NCBI GenBank assembly: GCA_903934875.1
Contig: CAIZPP010000232.1
Coordinates: 1-58,677, forward strand
Source: an uncultured Methylococcaceae bacterium
Lineage (GTDB): Bacteria > Pseudomonadota > Gammaproteobacteria > Methylococcales > Methylococcaceae
DNA: 58,677 bases
Direction of reading: 5' to 3'
Position 1 is the first letter of the stretch, and the number at the start of each line of letters is the position of its first letter. The position numbers and the translations under genes are program-made. Below, one piece after another: positions 43,926-53,786 of the stretch. The notes under the pieces were generated by a model. The model was not told the DNA's origin. It ran no database searches and saw nothing but the letters and a program-made list of their open reading frames with translations.

Positions 43926-45057
43926 TCAGCTTCCTGTCGAAACCCCCGCCTTCATATATGAAGAAAGCCGCATCTTAGCGGTGGCGCAGGCGATGGCACA
44001 GGCTGGCAGGCAAAGCGGTTGCCGGATGCTTTATTCCATCAAGGCACTACCGTTTCGCCCGGTACTGGAATTACTAGCCCCTTGGGTCGATGGCTTTTCG
44101 GTCAGTTCCTTGTTTGAGGCCAGACTGGCGGCACCCATCGGACATCCATTGCACATCACCACGCCGGGATTGCGCTTGCAAGAAGTGGCTGAGATTGGAA
44201 CACTCTGCGACTTTGTGGCCTTCAACTCCTTGCAACAGTTGGCCCGCTTGCAGCCTACACTAGGGGAAAGGACCAGCATCGGCCTACGGGTCAACCCCGG
44301 CCTGTCATTCTTGGATGATTGCCGCTATGACCCCTGCCGGGTTGACTCCAAACTCGGTGTTCCGCTGCAAGAATTGGTTCATGCCTTGCAGCAGGATTGC
44401 TCATTGGGTGAACTCATCAAAGGCTTGCATTTCCATACGCTGTTCGCGGCACAATCGTTCGAACCCATGCGCAGAATCCTTATTCTCATAGAGGAAATGC
44501 TAGGGAAAACATTTCTTTCACGCTTGCAATGGATTAATCTAGGCGGCGGATATCTGTTTGAAAGCCAAGGTGATTTGACTAGCTTGTCCAACCTTGCCCT
44601 GGATTTGCGGCAAAGGTTTGGCGTGGATGTTTATTTTGAACCCGGCAAAGCCTTGCTTGGGCGGGCGGGCTGCTTGGTTACTGCAGTGATTGATTGTTTT
44701 CGCCGCAACGGCAAACAGGTCGCGGTTCTGGACACCAGCATCAACCACCATCCAGAAATATTCGAATATCAACGACGGCCAGAACCGGGCTGGACCGAAC
44801 TCGAGCAGGGGGTGGCCGTCATATTGGCCGGCTGCACCTGTTTGGCCGGCGATGTGTTCGGGGAATACCGTGTTGACCGGCCTCTTGCCGTGGGTGATCG
44901 CTTGGCTTTCGCCAACGTCGGTGCCTACAGCCTGATCAAGGCCAATCGGTTCAATGGGGTCAACCTACCTTCCGTCTATTTCTGGGATGGAGCGGTCGGC
45001 ATCAAGCTGATAAAACGCTATAATTATGAAGACTACCAAACCCATTGGACGCTGTAA
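43909..45057 (+). CDS. nspC: PLP-dependent decarboxylase, carboxynorspermidine decarboxylase (NspC)-like
   Basis: Fold-III pyridoxal-phosphate decarboxylase of the NspC/LysA/ornithine decarboxylase superfamily. PLP lysine in MLYSIKALPF, FSVSSLFEARLA, the HFHTL strand, the phosphate-binding INLGGGY and the C-terminal CLAGDVFGEY are seen. The pattern is closest to carboxynorspermidine decarboxylase, which makes spermidine or norspermidine. The usual carboxynorspermidine dehydrogenase partner gene is not in the window. The start lies inside a family 1 repeat arm (ATG 43909 or 43918) with no SD, so expression may have been changed by the insertion. Confidence 0.82.
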   Translation: MLKMLYQLPVETPAFIYEESRILAVAQAMAQAGRQSGCRMLYSIKALPFRPVLELLAPWVDGFSVSSLFEARLAAPIGHPLHITTPGLRLQEVAEIGTLCDFVAFNSLQQLARLQPTLGERTSIGLRVNPGLSFLDDCRYDPCRVDSKLGVPLQELVHALQQDCSLGELIKGLHFHTLFAAQSFEPMRRILILIEEMLGKTFLSRLQWINLGGGYLFESQGDLTSLSNLALDLRQRFGVDVYFEPGKALLGRAGCLVTAVIDCFRRNGKQVAVLDTSINHHPEIFEYQRRPEPGWTELEQGVAVILAGCTCLAGDVFGEYRVDRPLAVGDRLAFANVGAYSLIKANRFNGVNLPSVYFWDGAVGIKLIKRYNYEDYQTHWTL

Positions 45058-45080
45058 ACTCGATCTGGGAGGCATTCCAA

Positions 45081-45596
45081 ATGAAACTGGCAAACCCCGC
45101 TAACCCGCTTAAAAACCCCCACGCTTTATGTTTTTACCTCATGGCATTCTTAAGCCTATTGCTTGTTGCCGGTTGCGCATCAAAACCTAAAATAGCCATT
45201 ATCCCTCCCCCTGAAATAACGACCACGGACAGGCTGTTGAGCTACGCCCTAAGCCTCAAAGGCACACCTTACCGTTGGGGAAAATCTTCGCCCGAAGACG
45301 GCTTTGATTGCAGCGGTTTCATCTGGCATGTTTACCGGCAATACGGCTACTCGCTGCCACGCACCGCCGCGCAAATGGCCTACAACTTGCCCGAAGTGGC
45401 AACCGAAGACCGCCAACCCGGCGACATCTTGGTTTTCAATTATCAAGACCAAGTGTTCGCCCATGTCGGCCTGTATTTGGGCAATGATACCTTCATCCAT
45501 GCCTCCAGCGGCAAGGCGGCAAGCGTCACCGTCTCCAACCTCGACACTCCATATTGGTGGGGGCGGTTTGCCGGGGTGCGCAGGCCGATGCAGTAA
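45081..45596 (+). CDS. NlpC/P60 family lipoprotein (peptidoglycan endopeptidase)
   Basis: 171 aa. ATG 45081 follows a GGGAGG SD. The signal peptide ends in the lipobox LVAGC, so it is an outer-membrane or periplasmic lipoprotein processed by Lgt/LspA. The NlpC/P60 catalytic triad is visible: Cys in FDCSGFIWHVYR, His in FAHVGLYLG, and the third residue near FIHASSGK. It likely cuts peptide cross-links in the cell wall. It is 24 bp after the decarboxylase gene. Confidence 0.93.
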   Translation: MKLANPANPLKNPHALCFYLMAFLSLLLVAGCASKPKIAIIPPPEITTTDRLLSYALSLKGTPYRWGKSSPEDGFDCSGFIWHVYRQYGYSLPRTAAQMAYNLPEVATEDRQPGDILVFNYQDQVFAHVGLYLGNDTFIHASSGKAASVTVSNLDTPYWWGRFAGVRRPMQ

Positions 45597-45647
45597 TGTT
45601 AAACTTACAGATTACGACACAGCACACGACGAGGTTTAGCAAGCAAC

Positions 45648-46394
45648 ATGGCAGGCCATAGCAAATGGGCTAACATCCAGCACCGCAAAGGCGCACAAGA
45701 TGCCAAGCGGGGCAAACTGTTCACCAAATTCATTCGGGAAATCACCGTCTCTGCCCGCACGGGCGGGGGCGACCCGTCCAATAATCCACGTCTGCGCGCC
45801 GTCATGGACAAGGCACTGACGGCGAACATGACCAAAGATACCATCGAACGCGCCATCAAAAAAGGCGTAGGCGCGGGCGAAGGCGACAACTATGAGGAAG
45901 TGCGTTACGAGGGCTATGGTCCCGGCGGTATTGCGGTATTGGTGGACTGCCTCACCGACAACCGTAACCGCACCGTCGCCGAGGTTCGCCATGCCTTCAG
46001 CAAAGCGGGCGGCAATTTGGGCACGGACGGTTCGGTGGCCTATTTGTTCAGCAAAGTGGGCATACTCAGCTTTTCCGCCGGCGTGGACGAGGACACCGTG
46101 ATAGGGGCTGCGCTGGAGGCTGGGGCGGACGATGTAATTAGCAACGACGACGGCTCGGTGGATGTGATCGCCGCCCAAGAGAACTTTGAGTCGGTCAAAA
46201 CGGCGCTGGGCGGCGCTGGCCTAATTCCTGAGGAAGCCGAAGTGACGATGCGCGCCGGCACCAGCACCTCCCTAGGGCAGGACGACGCAGAAAAACTGGT
46301 ACGCCTGATCGAGCGCTTGGAAGACTTGGATGATGTGCAGAACGTCTATTCCAATGCCGACATCAGCGAGGAAATCCTCGAAAAAATTGCTTGA
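45648..46394 (+). CDS. yebC: YebC/PmpR family transcriptional regulator or translation factor
   Basis: 248 aa starting [20 protein letters not shown], the family hallmark. YebC-type proteins have been linked to transcription control and, more recently, to translation of difficult peptide motifs. The gene is directly coupled to ruvC, whose TTG start overlaps its stop, a conserved arrangement. Confidence 0.96.
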   Translation: MAGHSKWANIQHRKGAQDAKRGKLFTKFIREITVSARTGGGDPSNNPRLRAVMDKALTANMTKDTIERAIKKGVGAGEGDNYEEVRYEGYGPGGIAVLVDCLTDNRNRTVAEVRHAFSKAGGNLGTDGSVAYLFSKVGILSFSAGVDEDTVIGAALEAGADDVISNDDGSVDVIAAQENFESVKTALGGAGLIPEEAEVTMRAGTSTSLGQDDAEKLVRLIERLEDLDDVQNVYSNADISEEILEKIA

Positions 46395-46909
46395 CCCGCA
46401 TCCTTGGCATCGACCCCGGTTCCCGCTCCACTGGCTACGGGCTGATTGATGCCGGGGCAAAGGGTCCGGCCTTGGTGGCCTGCGGTTGCATCCGCACCGA
46501 ATCCGACACCTTCCCCTTTCGGCTCAAGCAAATCTACGACGGCATCGTCGATATCGTCCAGCGCTACCAACCCGACGAACTGGCCATCGAGCAGGTGTTC
46601 ATGCACAAGAACGCCGATTCCGCGCTGAAACTTGGCCAAGCCAGGGGGGCCGCACTCTGCGCGGTGCTAGTGGCGGGATTGCCGGTCCATGAATACGCCG
46701 CCCGTCAAGTGAAGCAAGCCGTCGTCGGCAAGGGCGGCGCGGACAAGATACAGGTACAGCATATGGTTAAAATATTATTGGGTCTTTCCGGGCAACTCCA
46801 AGCCGACGCAGGCGATGCCCTAGGGGTGGCGCTATGCCACTTGCACACTAGGGAAACCAAGCTGCGCATCGAGGCGATGACGCGGAAAGTCGCCGGGGCC
46901 AGGCCATGA
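46391..46909 (+). CDS. ruvC: Crossover junction endodeoxyribonuclease RuvC
   Basis: Resolves Holliday junctions. 172 aa. Catalytic acidic residues lie in [14 protein letters not shown] (Asp7), [11 protein letters not shown] (Glu) and in [14 protein letters not shown] near the C-terminus. The start is TTG 46391, overlapping the yebC stop. It overlaps ruvA by ATGA. Confidence 0.96.
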   Translation: MTRILGIDPGSRSTGYGLIDAGAKGPALVACGCIRTESDTFPFRLKQIYDGIVDIVQRYQPDELAIEQVFMHKNADSALKLGQARGAALCAVLVAGLPVHEYAARQVKQAVVGKGGADKIQVQHMVKILLGLSGQLQADAGDALGVALCHLHTRETKLRIEAMTRKVAGARP

Positions 46910-47511
46910 TCGGCTTTCTGCGCGGCGTATTGGTCGCCAAAAAAGCCCCCTGCCTGTTGCTGGATGTTCATGGCGTGGGCTATGAGATCGACGCCCCGAT
47001 GTCCACCTTTTTCAAACTGCCCAAGGAGGGCGAGGAAGTGTTTTTGCACACGCATCTGTCCGTGCGCGAAGATGCCCACACGCTTTATGGCTTCCTCTCC
47101 GAAGCCGAACGCGCTTTATTTCGCAGCCTGATAAAAACCAATGGGGTCGGGGCCAAACTGGCTTTAGGCATACTGTCAGGCGTCAGTGTGGAGGAGTTCC
47201 AGCGCTGCATCCATTCTGGCAATACAGCCCTGCTGGTCCGCCTGCCGGGCATAGGCAAAAAAACTGCCGAACGCTTGATTATTGAGATGCGCGACCGTTT
47301 GCCGGAGACCGGTGCCGCGACCGTGGACATAGCCGTAGGCACTGCTGCCGCCCCCGCGCCCGCCAGCCCGGTGCCCGATGCGGTCAGCGCCTTGGTGGCC
47401 TTGGGCTTCAAACCGCAAGATGCCAATGCGATGGTCCGCTCCATTCCAGCCGAAGGCAAAACCAGCGAAGATTTGATTCGGCTGGCGTTGCAGGGGGCGG
47501 GGAGGAAATAG
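46906..47511 (+). CDS. ruvA: Holliday junction branch migration protein RuvA
   Basis: 201 aa. It contains the N-terminal OB fold ([20 protein letters not shown]), tandem helix-hairpin-helix motifs ([28 protein letters not shown]) and the C-terminal RuvB-binding domain ([20 protein letters not shown]). ruvB does not follow; the next gene is kdsB on the other strand. Confidence 0.97.
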   Translation: MIGFLRGVLVAKKAPCLLLDVHGVGYEIDAPMSTFFKLPKEGEEVFLHTHLSVREDAHTLYGFLSEAERALFRSLIKTNGVGAKLALGILSGVSVEEFQRCIHSGNTALLVRLPGIGKKTAERLIIEMRDRLPETGAATVDIAVGTAAAPAPASPVPDAVSALVALGFKPQDANAMVRSIPAEGKTSEDLIRLALQGAGRK

Positions 47512-47528
47512 CGTCACTGGCGATATGA

Positions 47529-48383
47529 TCATTTTACGGCAAACCTTGCCCTGACCCGCTGCAAATCCTCCTCTGTGTCCACACCCGCCTCAGGTGCGCT
47601 ATCGACGGGCATGACGAGGATGCGCTCGCCCATCCAGAGGATGCGCAGTTGTTCCAAGGATTCTATGGCTTCCAATGGCGAGGGGGGCCATGCCACATAG
47701 CGATGCAGAAAACCGACTGCATAAGCGTAGACGCCGATGTGGCGTAGCCAAGGGGAGGAGGCGGGGAGGGTAGCCGAAGCCTCTTCAACTGGCGCTAAGT
47801 TTGTCGGTGGAGCAAGCGGTTTTGCCCTCACCCTGCCCTCTCCCAAGGGGAGAGGGTTCATTGTTTCCGCAGCATCGAAGGAGGCACGATGCCAGGGGAT
47901 GGGTGCGCGGCTGAAATACAGGGCGTGGCCGTCGCGGTCCAGCACTACTTTCACCACATTGGGGTTGAAGATTTCCGCCTGGTCAACGATGGGTGTTGCC
48001 AAGGTGGCGACCTCCGCCACATCCTGCGTCGCCAATAATCGGGCCAAACGGCGTTTCAAGTCTGCCGGGATAAATGGCTCGTCGCCTTGCAAATTGACGA
48101 CGATGGTGTCATCCGGCCAGCCCAGAATAGCGGCGGCTTCTCTGATTCGCTCGGTGCCGCTGTGGTGGTCGGAACGGGTCATCACCACCCGCACCGGTAA
48201 ACCGGCCACGGCCTCGGCAATGCGCTCGTCATCAGTAGCCAACACCACTTCGCTGGCCCCAGACTCCAACCCCCGTTCGCAGACATGGACAATCATCGGA
48301 CGGCCTGCAATGTCCAGCAGGGGCTTGCCCGGAAGCCGGGTGGAGGCGTGCCGGGCGGGTATGACTATTTTGAAATCGACCAT
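47529..48383 (-). CDS. kdsB: CMP-KDO synthetase with an in-frame repeat insertion
   Basis: Activates KDO to CMP-KDO for lipopolysaccharide inner core synthesis. 284 aa against ~248 normally. The N-terminal IPARHASTRLPGKPLLDIAGRPM and the VNLQGDEPFI region are normal. The excess is ~34 residues (about 175-208, beginning MNPLPLGEGRVRAK) between IPWHRASFD and WLRHIGVYAY. That stretch is encoded by a family 4 palindromic repeat and flanking DNA. The frame is kept on both sides, so the enzyme may still work with an extra surface loop. Confidence 0.93.
   Translation of the reverse strand: MVDFKIVIPARHASTRLPGKPLLDIAGRPMIVHVCERGLESGASEVVLATDDERIAEAVAGLPVRVVMTRSDHHSGTERIREAAAILGWPDDTIVVNLQGDEPFIPADLKRRLARLLATQDVAEVATLATPIVDQAEIFNPNVVKVVLDRDGHALYFSRAPIPWHRASFDAAETMNPLPLGEGRVRAKPLAPPTNLAPVEEASATLPASSPWLRHIGVYAYAVGFLHRYVAWPPSPLEAIESLEQLRILWMGERILVMPVDSAPEAGVDTEEDLQRVRARFAVK
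47821..47861. repeat. Family 4 palindromic repeat inside kdsB
   Basis: TTTGCCCTCACCCTGCCCTC then TCCCAAGGGGAGAGGG. It is the same repeat type as 8203-8241 and is read through in frame as part of KdsB. Confidence 0.85.
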
Positions 48384-48695
48384 TTTAATTATTATCTGAT
48401 GTTACGCAACCGTGTAGTCTGTAGCCCGGATGTTGTGGAGTGCGGCGACGAGTCGCCGCACTCCACAAGTTGCCATCCTCTAGCGATGACTGCGTAACAT
48501 CAGTTATTATCTGATGCTACGCACCGAACCATTGAACGAAGCGCGACGGGGTTTGCAACCCCGTCGCTTCCGTTTTGTGTGCACCCATGCCTGTCTAAAC
48601 CCGAATCGTTATGGGCGGGATTACAAATCCCGTCCGGCTAGGCAAGGGGGCGCATCAATCACAAATGATGCGCTTGCCAAGCCCAGCGCAACCTA
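48384..48695. other. Repeat-filled gap between ycaR and kdsB
   Basis: Contains a family 2 MITE (48396-48503), then TTATTAT and a second partial family 2 end (CTGATGCTACGCACC). Two hairpins follow: GCGACGGGG...CCCCGTCGC (48543-48567) and GGGATT...AATCCC (48617-48631). No gene was seen. Confidence 0.7.
48396..48503. mobile_element. Family 2 MITE, small copy with possible 7-bp target duplication
   Basis: Ends CTGATGTTACGCA and TGCGTAACATCAG. TTATTAT occurs directly on both sides (48389-48395 and 48504-48510), consistent with a target-site duplication. The interior GTGGAGTGCGGCGACGAGTC is self-complementary with CGCCGCACTCCAC. Confidence 0.85.
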
Positions 48696-48905
48696 CTACA
48701 CAGGGAAGGTTTGCTGGCTGGACAGTGCGTCATATTCTTCCAAGCTGATTTTGCGGGCTTCATTTTCCAACATCACCGGAATCTCGTCGCGAATCGGAAA
48801 TGCCAAGCGGTCGGCTTTGCAGATCAACTCCTGTTCTTCTTTTCTGTAGATCAAACCGCTCTTGCACAGCGGGCAAACCAAGATTTCAAGCAGTTTTTTG
48901 TCCAT
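48696..48905 (-). CDS. ycaR: Trm112 family protein (UPF0434)
   Basis: 69 aa, [18 protein letters not shown] with a CPLC pair. This small protein of the Trm112 family is regularly encoded between lpxK and kdsB. The function in bacteria is not settled. It overlaps the end of lpxK by 20 bases, so it is cotranscribed with it. Confidence 0.93.
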   Translation of the reverse strand: MDKKLLEILVCPLCKSGLIYRKEEQELICKADRLAFPIRDEIPVMLENEARKISLEEYDALSSQQTFPV

Positions 48906-49893
48906 CGTGTTTAACCTTCAACAATTGTAATAATTTCTCGCCGAAAGCGGCAGGTAAAAACCCCCGCAACGGCACAGCCCAACAATGTTGGCTGGCAATG
49001 CCTAGGCATTTAACCGCGTCTTTTTCGGTCATCAAAACCGTGGCATTGTCGCCAAAATCCAAATCGCCTAGGGTGTAGCGATGATGGTCGGGAAAAGCCC
49101 GCTCCTCGAAGCTCAATCCTGACTGCCTAAGTTCGGCAAAGAAGCGCCCCGGATGGCCTATGCCGGCTACGGCATAGAGCGGCTGAGTGTAGGCAAAACT
49201 AGCCAAGGACTTTTGCAAGCTTGCATCTGCCAGATTCACTGCCTGCCCTAAGCTTAGCCTGAGCGGGAATTCATGGTCACGCGCCCGCCCCCCCCGGCTG
49301 ACCACGAAATCCACCCCGGCCAAACGCTCCACCGGTTCACGCAAAGGCCCGGCAGGCAGGCATTCCCCATTACCGAAGCGTCGTTCGCCGTCAACCACAG
49401 CAATTTCCACATCCCGCGCCAAGCGGTAGTGTTGCAGGCCGTCATCGGCAATCACGATATCGCAGGCTGTTTCCGCCAATAGCGCCCGTCCGGCCTCGGC
49501 GCGGAGGGGAAACACGTAGACCGGGCAACCCGTCCGCCGTGCGATCAACACGGGTTCGTCGCCCGCCTCCGCAGGGTTGCTGTCCGCAGACACGGCAAGC
49601 GGCTGCTTTAGCTTGTTGCCGCCATAACCCCGGCTGACCACACCCGGTTTATACCCGGATTGACGGAGAAACTCCACCAACCAGATGGTCAGCGGAGTCT
49701 TGCCGGTGCCGCCGACGGTGAGATTGCCAACCACAATGACAGGAACCGGCAAGCGCTCCGGCTTTGTCCATTCCTTGGCGTACGCCCAGCGCCTTACTGC
49801 GACCAGCCCGCGAAACAGCACGGATAGCGGAACCAGAACGGCGGGAGCGCGTGGCTCATACCAGCGGCGTTGCAGCCAATCAGCCAGTTTCAT
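48886..49893 (-). CDS. lpxK: Tetraacyldisaccharide 4'-kinase
   Basis: Phosphorylates the 4' position of the lipid A precursor at the inner membrane. 335 aa. The P-loop [18 protein letters not shown] near residue 55 and the family motif [21 protein letters not shown] (in part) are present. It belongs to the exbB-exbD-lpxK-ycaR-kdsB cell-envelope cluster. Confidence 0.96.
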   Translation of the reverse strand: MKLADWLQRRWYEPRAPAVLVPLSVLFRGLVAVRRWAYAKEWTKPERLPVPVIVVGNLTVGGTGKTPLTIWLVEFLRQSGYKPGVVSRGYGGNKLKQPLAVSADSNPAEAGDEPVLIARRTGCPVYVFPLRAEAGRALLAETACDIVIADDGLQHYRLARDVEIAVVDGERRFGNGECLPAGPLREPVERLAGVDFVVSRGGRARDHEFPLRLSLGQAVNLADASLQKSLASFAYTQPLYAVAGIGHPGRFFAELRQSGLSFEERAFPDHHRYTLGDLDFGDNATVLMTEKDAVKCLGIASQHCWAVPLRGFLPAAFGEKLLQLLKVKHDGQKTA

Positions 49894-49903
49894 AAGCTAT
49901 CAC

Positions 49904-50317
49904 CTACTTCACGCTCGACTGGACGGCAAAGGTGACATGCACAAAACCCAGTTGGCTTGCGGCATCCAAGGCGCTAATCACCGACTGGTGCTTGGTCGAC
50001 TTGTCGGCACTGATGGTTACTAGAGGGGCTTTGTTCTGCCCCGCCGCTTCCACTAGCGCCCTTTTTATTACTGCCACATCGCCACTAAAAGCCTCATGGC
50101 CGTTGACACTGTAATGGCCGTTCGCGTCAATGGCCAATTCTATGCCATCGTCTTTGTCGTTAACCTGCTCGTTGGCCTCGGGCAGTTGGATTTGCAAGGC
50201 GGTTTCATGGCTGAATGTCGTCGTCAGCACTAGGAAAATCAGCAATACAATCAGCACGTCGATCATCGGAATCAGATTCAGTTCCGGTTTGCTCTTTATA
50301 CGCGGTCGAAAATTCAT
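49904..50317 (-). CDS. exbD: ExbD/TolR family biopolymer transport protein
   Basis: 137 aa with one N-terminal membrane helix (LNLIPMIDVLIVLLIFLVL) carrying the conserved Asp, then a periplasmic domain. It works with the ExbB/TolQ homologue encoded just upstream as a proton-driven energiser. No tonB or tolA is adjacent, so the partner is not defined. Next to lpxK such pairs are often called exbD2. Confidence 0.92.
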   Translation of the reverse strand: MNFRPRIKSKPELNLIPMIDVLIVLLIFLVLTTTFSHETALQIQLPEANEQVNDKDDGIELAIDANGHYSVNGHEAFSGDVAVIKRALVEAAGQNKAPLVTISADKSTKHQSVISALDAASQLGFVHVTFAVQSSVK

Positions 50318-50325
50318 GTGCTCTC

Positions 50326-50940
50326 TTATGTTTCGCGCTCGCCATGCAAGTGCTCAATCAAATGCAGGGCCTCTTCTTCAAGTCGCAAGGCCAATTCATC
50401 AACCCGGCTCTCGAAAAAGCGATGGAAAATCAGACTAGGGATGGCAATTGCCAAGCCGGATGCTGTGGTAATAAGGATTTCCGAAATTCCGCCGGCCAAA
50501 TGCATAGGGTTGGCGATGCCACCGCTTACGGAAAAGGTGGAAAACACTTTGATCATCCCTAATACGCTGCCTAACAAGCCCAGATAGGGCGAGACTGAGG
50601 CGATGGTGCCCAAGGTGTTCAAATATCTGCCCATTTCATGAACTGCGGCACGTCCCGCATGTTCGATGCTTTCTTTCATAATTTCCCGACCATGCGGATA
50701 GTTCAGTATACCGGCGGCGAGTACCGCCCCCAACAGAGAATTGCCCCGCAATTCCCGAATATGGGGAGGGTCCAGTTGGTTTTTGCGATAGAGGTTCCAA
50801 ACCTGCGCCGTCAATTGGCGCGGCATGACTTTTTCACGGCGCAAAAACCAGCAACGTTCGCCGATGATCCCCATCGCGATAATGGAACAGGCAATGATAG
50901 GCCACATGACCCATCCACCGGCAAAAATAATTTCAAGCAC
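50326..50940 (-). CDS. exbB: MotA/TolQ/ExbB proton channel family protein
   Basis: 204 aa with three membrane helices and the conserved channel region GLLGSVLGMIKVFSTF followed by GISEILITTASGLAIAIPSLI. It forms the proton channel with the ExbD protein encoded 8 bp downstream. It is the first gene of the envelope cluster. Confidence 0.93.
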   Translation of the reverse strand: MLEIIFAGGWVMWPIIACSIIAMGIIGERCWFLRREKVMPRQLTAQVWNLYRKNQLDPPHIRELRGNSLLGAVLAAGILNYPHGREIMKESIEHAGRAAVHEMGRYLNTLGTIASVSPYLGLLGSVLGMIKVFSTFSVSGGIANPMHLAGGISEILITTASGLAIAIPSLIFHRFFESRVDELALRLEEEALHLIEHLHGERET

Positions 50941-51064
50941 GCTGGCTCACCTTAATCTACAAAGCTGATTATAGTTAGCATTTTAACCCAAGCTGAGAAA
51001 GTATGGGCAAAAGGCGGTTGATTCATTCGAGCATTGGTGAAGCCCAGCCAATGGCTTGCCGTGG

Positions 51065-51114
51065 GAGCGGTTTTAACCGTGCCCTTCGACATTTTCCGCA
51101 GTTAAAAACCGCTC
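51065..51114. repeat. Inverted repeat between exbB and the MFS gene
   Basis: GAGCGGTTTTAAC (51065-51077) and GTTAAAAACCGCTC (51101-51114) pair with one bulged base. It lies in the gap beyond the MFS gene's 3' end and before exbB, where it could serve as a terminator-like hairpin or be another small repeat. Confidence 0.5.
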
Positions 51115-51126
51115 ACACAGCACCAA

Positions 51127-52290
51127 TCACCGAACCCGTTCTGGCTTCTCCACCCACCCCCAAACGATGAGCAAGGCGACCAAACTCAAGCCCGCCGCCA
51201 CGCTAAAAACATACTGAGGGCCTAGGCTTACCCACACCTCGCCACTGGCGTAACTACCCAGCATCCCCCCCAAACCGAAGCTCAAACTGCCATATAAAGC
51301 CTGCCCCTTGCTCTGGTGCGGCCAAGCGAAATGTTTGTGGATGAATTGGATTGCCGCCACATGATTGGCCCCGAAACTCGCCGCGTGCAGCAATTGGGCG
51401 CAGGTCAGCAAGGCGATATTGTCCACCCACCAAGCGATTAGCATCCATCGCAACACGCTCAAACTAGTGCCAATCAACATCACCCCGCGCAGGCTGATAT
51501 GTTTGGATAAGCGATGAAACAATGCAAACAACAGAATTTCAGCGACGATGGCCAATGACCAAAGCACACCGGTCTGACCGGCGTTGTAACCACTCTCCTT
51601 CAAATAAACCGAAAAAAAACTGTAATAAGGCCCGTGGCCAATCTGAATCAGCAAACAGACCAAGAAGAAGGCGACGACCCCCTTGCGTTGGAAGATCGCC
51701 ATCAACGAACCCGCCGCCACACCCTGCACCTGCATCGAGCGGCTTGGCAATAGTAGCGAGACGAACGCCATGCCCAGAAACGAGCCCAACACCAGACTAG
51801 GCAAACAGGCTATAGCGAGGAAGGTATCCAAGGCCCAGCCCGCAGCAAACACGGCAAGCACGAACCCAACCGAACCCCAAATGCGAATGCTGGTATAGCG
51901 GTGGGGGTCTTGGCGCAGATAACTCAGCGTCAATGCCTCAAACAGAGGCATCGGAGCGTTCCAGAAAAAACTCAACAGAAAAATAGCCAACGCCAGCCAA
52001 ACAAATCCGTCTCCCCTAAACACCAGAGCAAAGCTGGCAGCGGTCATGCAGGAAGAAAAGCGGATCAACGCTATATTGCGCCCTGTATGGTCCGCTAGCC
52101 AGCCCCACAGCGTAGGGGAAACGATCTTGGTGGCAGGAAAAATCGCCATCAACTGGCCGATCTGGGAATGGCTGAACCCCAAGGACTGCAAATACAAGGC
52201 CCAGTAAGGCAGAAAACAACCTAGCGCGGCGAAGTAATAGAAATAAAAGCCGGATAGCCGCCAGTAGGGCAGTTTATCGGTAGCGGGCAT
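51127..52290 (-). CDS. MFS transporter (HcaT-like)
   Basis: 387 aa, about twelve membrane helices, opening LPYWRLSGFYFYYFAALG and followed by QIGQLMAIFPATKIVSPTLWG and ADHTGRNIALIR, typical of the small MFS_1-like/HcaT group. The substrate cannot be told. ATG 52290 was chosen as the start; the upstream extension (18 codons) is polar and unlikely. It lies beyond aroC on the same strand, separated by a family 3 repeat. Confidence 0.9.
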   Translation of the reverse strand: MPATDKLPYWRLSGFYFYYFAALGCFLPYWALYLQSLGFSHSQIGQLMAIFPATKIVSPTLWGWLADHTGRNIALIRFSSCMTAASFALVFRGDGFVWLALAIFLLSFFWNAPMPLFEALTLSYLRQDPHRYTSIRIWGSVGFVLAVFAAGWALDTFLAIACLPSLVLGSFLGMAFVSLLLPSRSMQVQGVAAGSLMAIFQRKGVVAFFLVCLLIQIGHGPYYSFFSVYLKESGYNAGQTGVLWSLAIVAEILLFALFHRLSKHISLRGVMLIGTSLSVLRWMLIAWWVDNIALLTCAQLLHAASFGANHVAAIQFIHKHFAWPHQSKGQALYGSLSFGLGGMLGSYASGEVWVSLGPQYVFSVAAGLSLVALLIVWGWVEKPERVR

Positions 52291-52366
52291 AGTGCCGTGC
52301 TTCTCTATTTTCTTTATTCCAAAATCTGCCGCTGGAGCGATCAAATGGGGTTCCCCACGCTGGAAT

Positions 52367-52632
52367 ACTCATCGTTTTATACACATTTATACACATAATG
52401 TTGGAGGCCCGTCATTTCGGCAGGGATGCCGAAATCCAGCGTCCAAGGATGGCAAACTCGAAGCCGCGACAGGTATCCCCGTAACAAAAGACAGGTAACT
52501 ACAGGTTGGCAAGTGATCTAAATCAAGCACTTGTGCAACTGACCGGATACCGTCCATGGCCTGGATTTCGGCATCCCTGCCGAAATGACGGCTTTTCTCG
52601 GCTTGGCTGGACTTGTGTATAACGACGAGTAC
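52367..52632. mobile_element. Family 3 element, second copy
   Basis: Ends TACTCATCGTTTTATACACA and TTGTGTATAACGACGAGTA. The interior follows the copy at 43589-43843 closely (ATCCAGCGTCCAAGGATGGC, AAACTCGAAGCCGCGACAGG, CCGTCCATGGCCTGGATTTC). It lies between the MFS gene and aroC. Confidence 0.85.
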
Positions 52633-52661
52633 TGGAGCATGGAAACCAGAAAATCGATGCA

Positions 52662-53762
52662 TCACGCCACACCCGCCGGTATCGGCCTCAATTGCGTAGT
52701 CACATCGCCATTTTGCGCCCTGTGCCTGAGGTAATGGTCCAGCAACACTATTGCCACCATCGCCTCGGAAATGGGGGTGGCTCGGATGCCCACACAGGGA
52801 TCGTGGCGGCCGGTGGTGATGACTTCCACCGGTTCGCCCCGCACATTCACCGACCGGCCCGGTAAATGCAGGCTGGAAGTCGGTTTCAGCGCAATGCTGG
52901 CGATAATATTCTGGCCCGATGAAATACCGCCTAGAATGCCGCCGGCATGGTTGCTCAAGAAACCCTCAGGCGTGATTTCGTCGCGGAACTCGGTGCCTTT
53001 AGCCTCGACACAGCCAAAGCCGCCGCCGATTTCCACACCTTTTACCGCGTTGATGCTCATCAGCGCATAAGCCAGTTCAGCATCAAGCCGGTCGAAAATC
53101 GGCTCGCCCAAGCCGGGTGGAACGCCTGTGGCAATGACGGTGATTTTTGCGCCTATGGAATCGCCTTGCTTGCGCAGTGCGTCCATGTAGGCTTCCATTT
53201 CTGGCACTTTGTCCGGGTCAGGGCAAAAAAACGGGTTATTGCCGACCTCTTCCCACACCAAGCGCTCGGCCTTGATGGGTCCGAGTTGCGCCAAATAGCC
53301 GCGAACCTCCACGCCTAACCGCTCTTTCAGGTATTTTTTCGCTATGCCACCGGCGGCAACGCGCATCGCCGTCTCCCGCGCCGAAGACCGCCCGCCACCC
53401 CGGTAGTCGCGGAAACCATATTTCATATGGTAGGTGTAATCTGCATGGCCGGGACGGAATTGACCGGCGATGTTGGAATAATCTTTTGAACGCTGGTCAG
53501 TGTTCTCGATCAACAAACCAATCGGCGTTCCGGTGGTTTTGCCTTCGAACACGCCCGAGAGGATTTTCACCTCGTCCGCCTCGCGCCGTTGCGTGGTGTA
53601 GCGCGAGGTGCCCGGTTTGCGCCGGTCCAAATCAGTTTGAATATCCGCCTCGCACAGCGCCAGCCCCGGCGGACAGCCATCGACGATGCAGCCTATGGCC
53701 GGGCCGTGGCTTTCGCCAAACGTGGTGACGATGAAGAGTTTGCCTATTGAATTTCCTGGCAT
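52662..53762 (-). CDS. aroC: Chorismate synthase
   Basis: Last step of the shikimate pathway, 5-enolpyruvylshikimate 3-phosphate to chorismate, FMN-dependent. 366 aa, a normal length. Signatures: [37 protein letters not shown] and [13 protein letters not shown]. prmB and tesA lie upstream, now separated from it by an AT-rich two-gene insertion. Confidence 0.97.
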   Translation of the reverse strand: MPGNSIGKLFIVTTFGESHGPAIGCIVDGCPPGLALCEADIQTDLDRRKPGTSRYTTQRREADEVKILSGVFEGKTTGTPIGLLIENTDQRSKDYSNIAGQFRPGHADYTYHMKYGFRDYRGGGRSSARETAMRVAAGGIAKKYLKERLGVEVRGYLAQLGPIKAERLVWEEVGNNPFFCPDPDKVPEMEAYMDALRKQGDSIGAKITVIATGVPPGLGEPIFDRLDAELAYALMSINAVKGVEIGGGFGCVEAKGTEFRDEITPEGFLSNHAGGILGGISSGQNIIASIALKPTSSLHLPGRSVNVRGEPVEVITTGRHDPCVGIRATPISEAMVAIVLLDHYLRHRAQNGDVTTQLRPIPAGVA

Positions 53763-53786
53763 GGTCTTGATGTTTCTAAAGATTGG

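Noticed and set aside
43589-52632. CRISPR array, suggested by many repeats
   Set aside because: Repeats are dispersed, palindromic, of different families and not evenly spaced; no cas genes are present.
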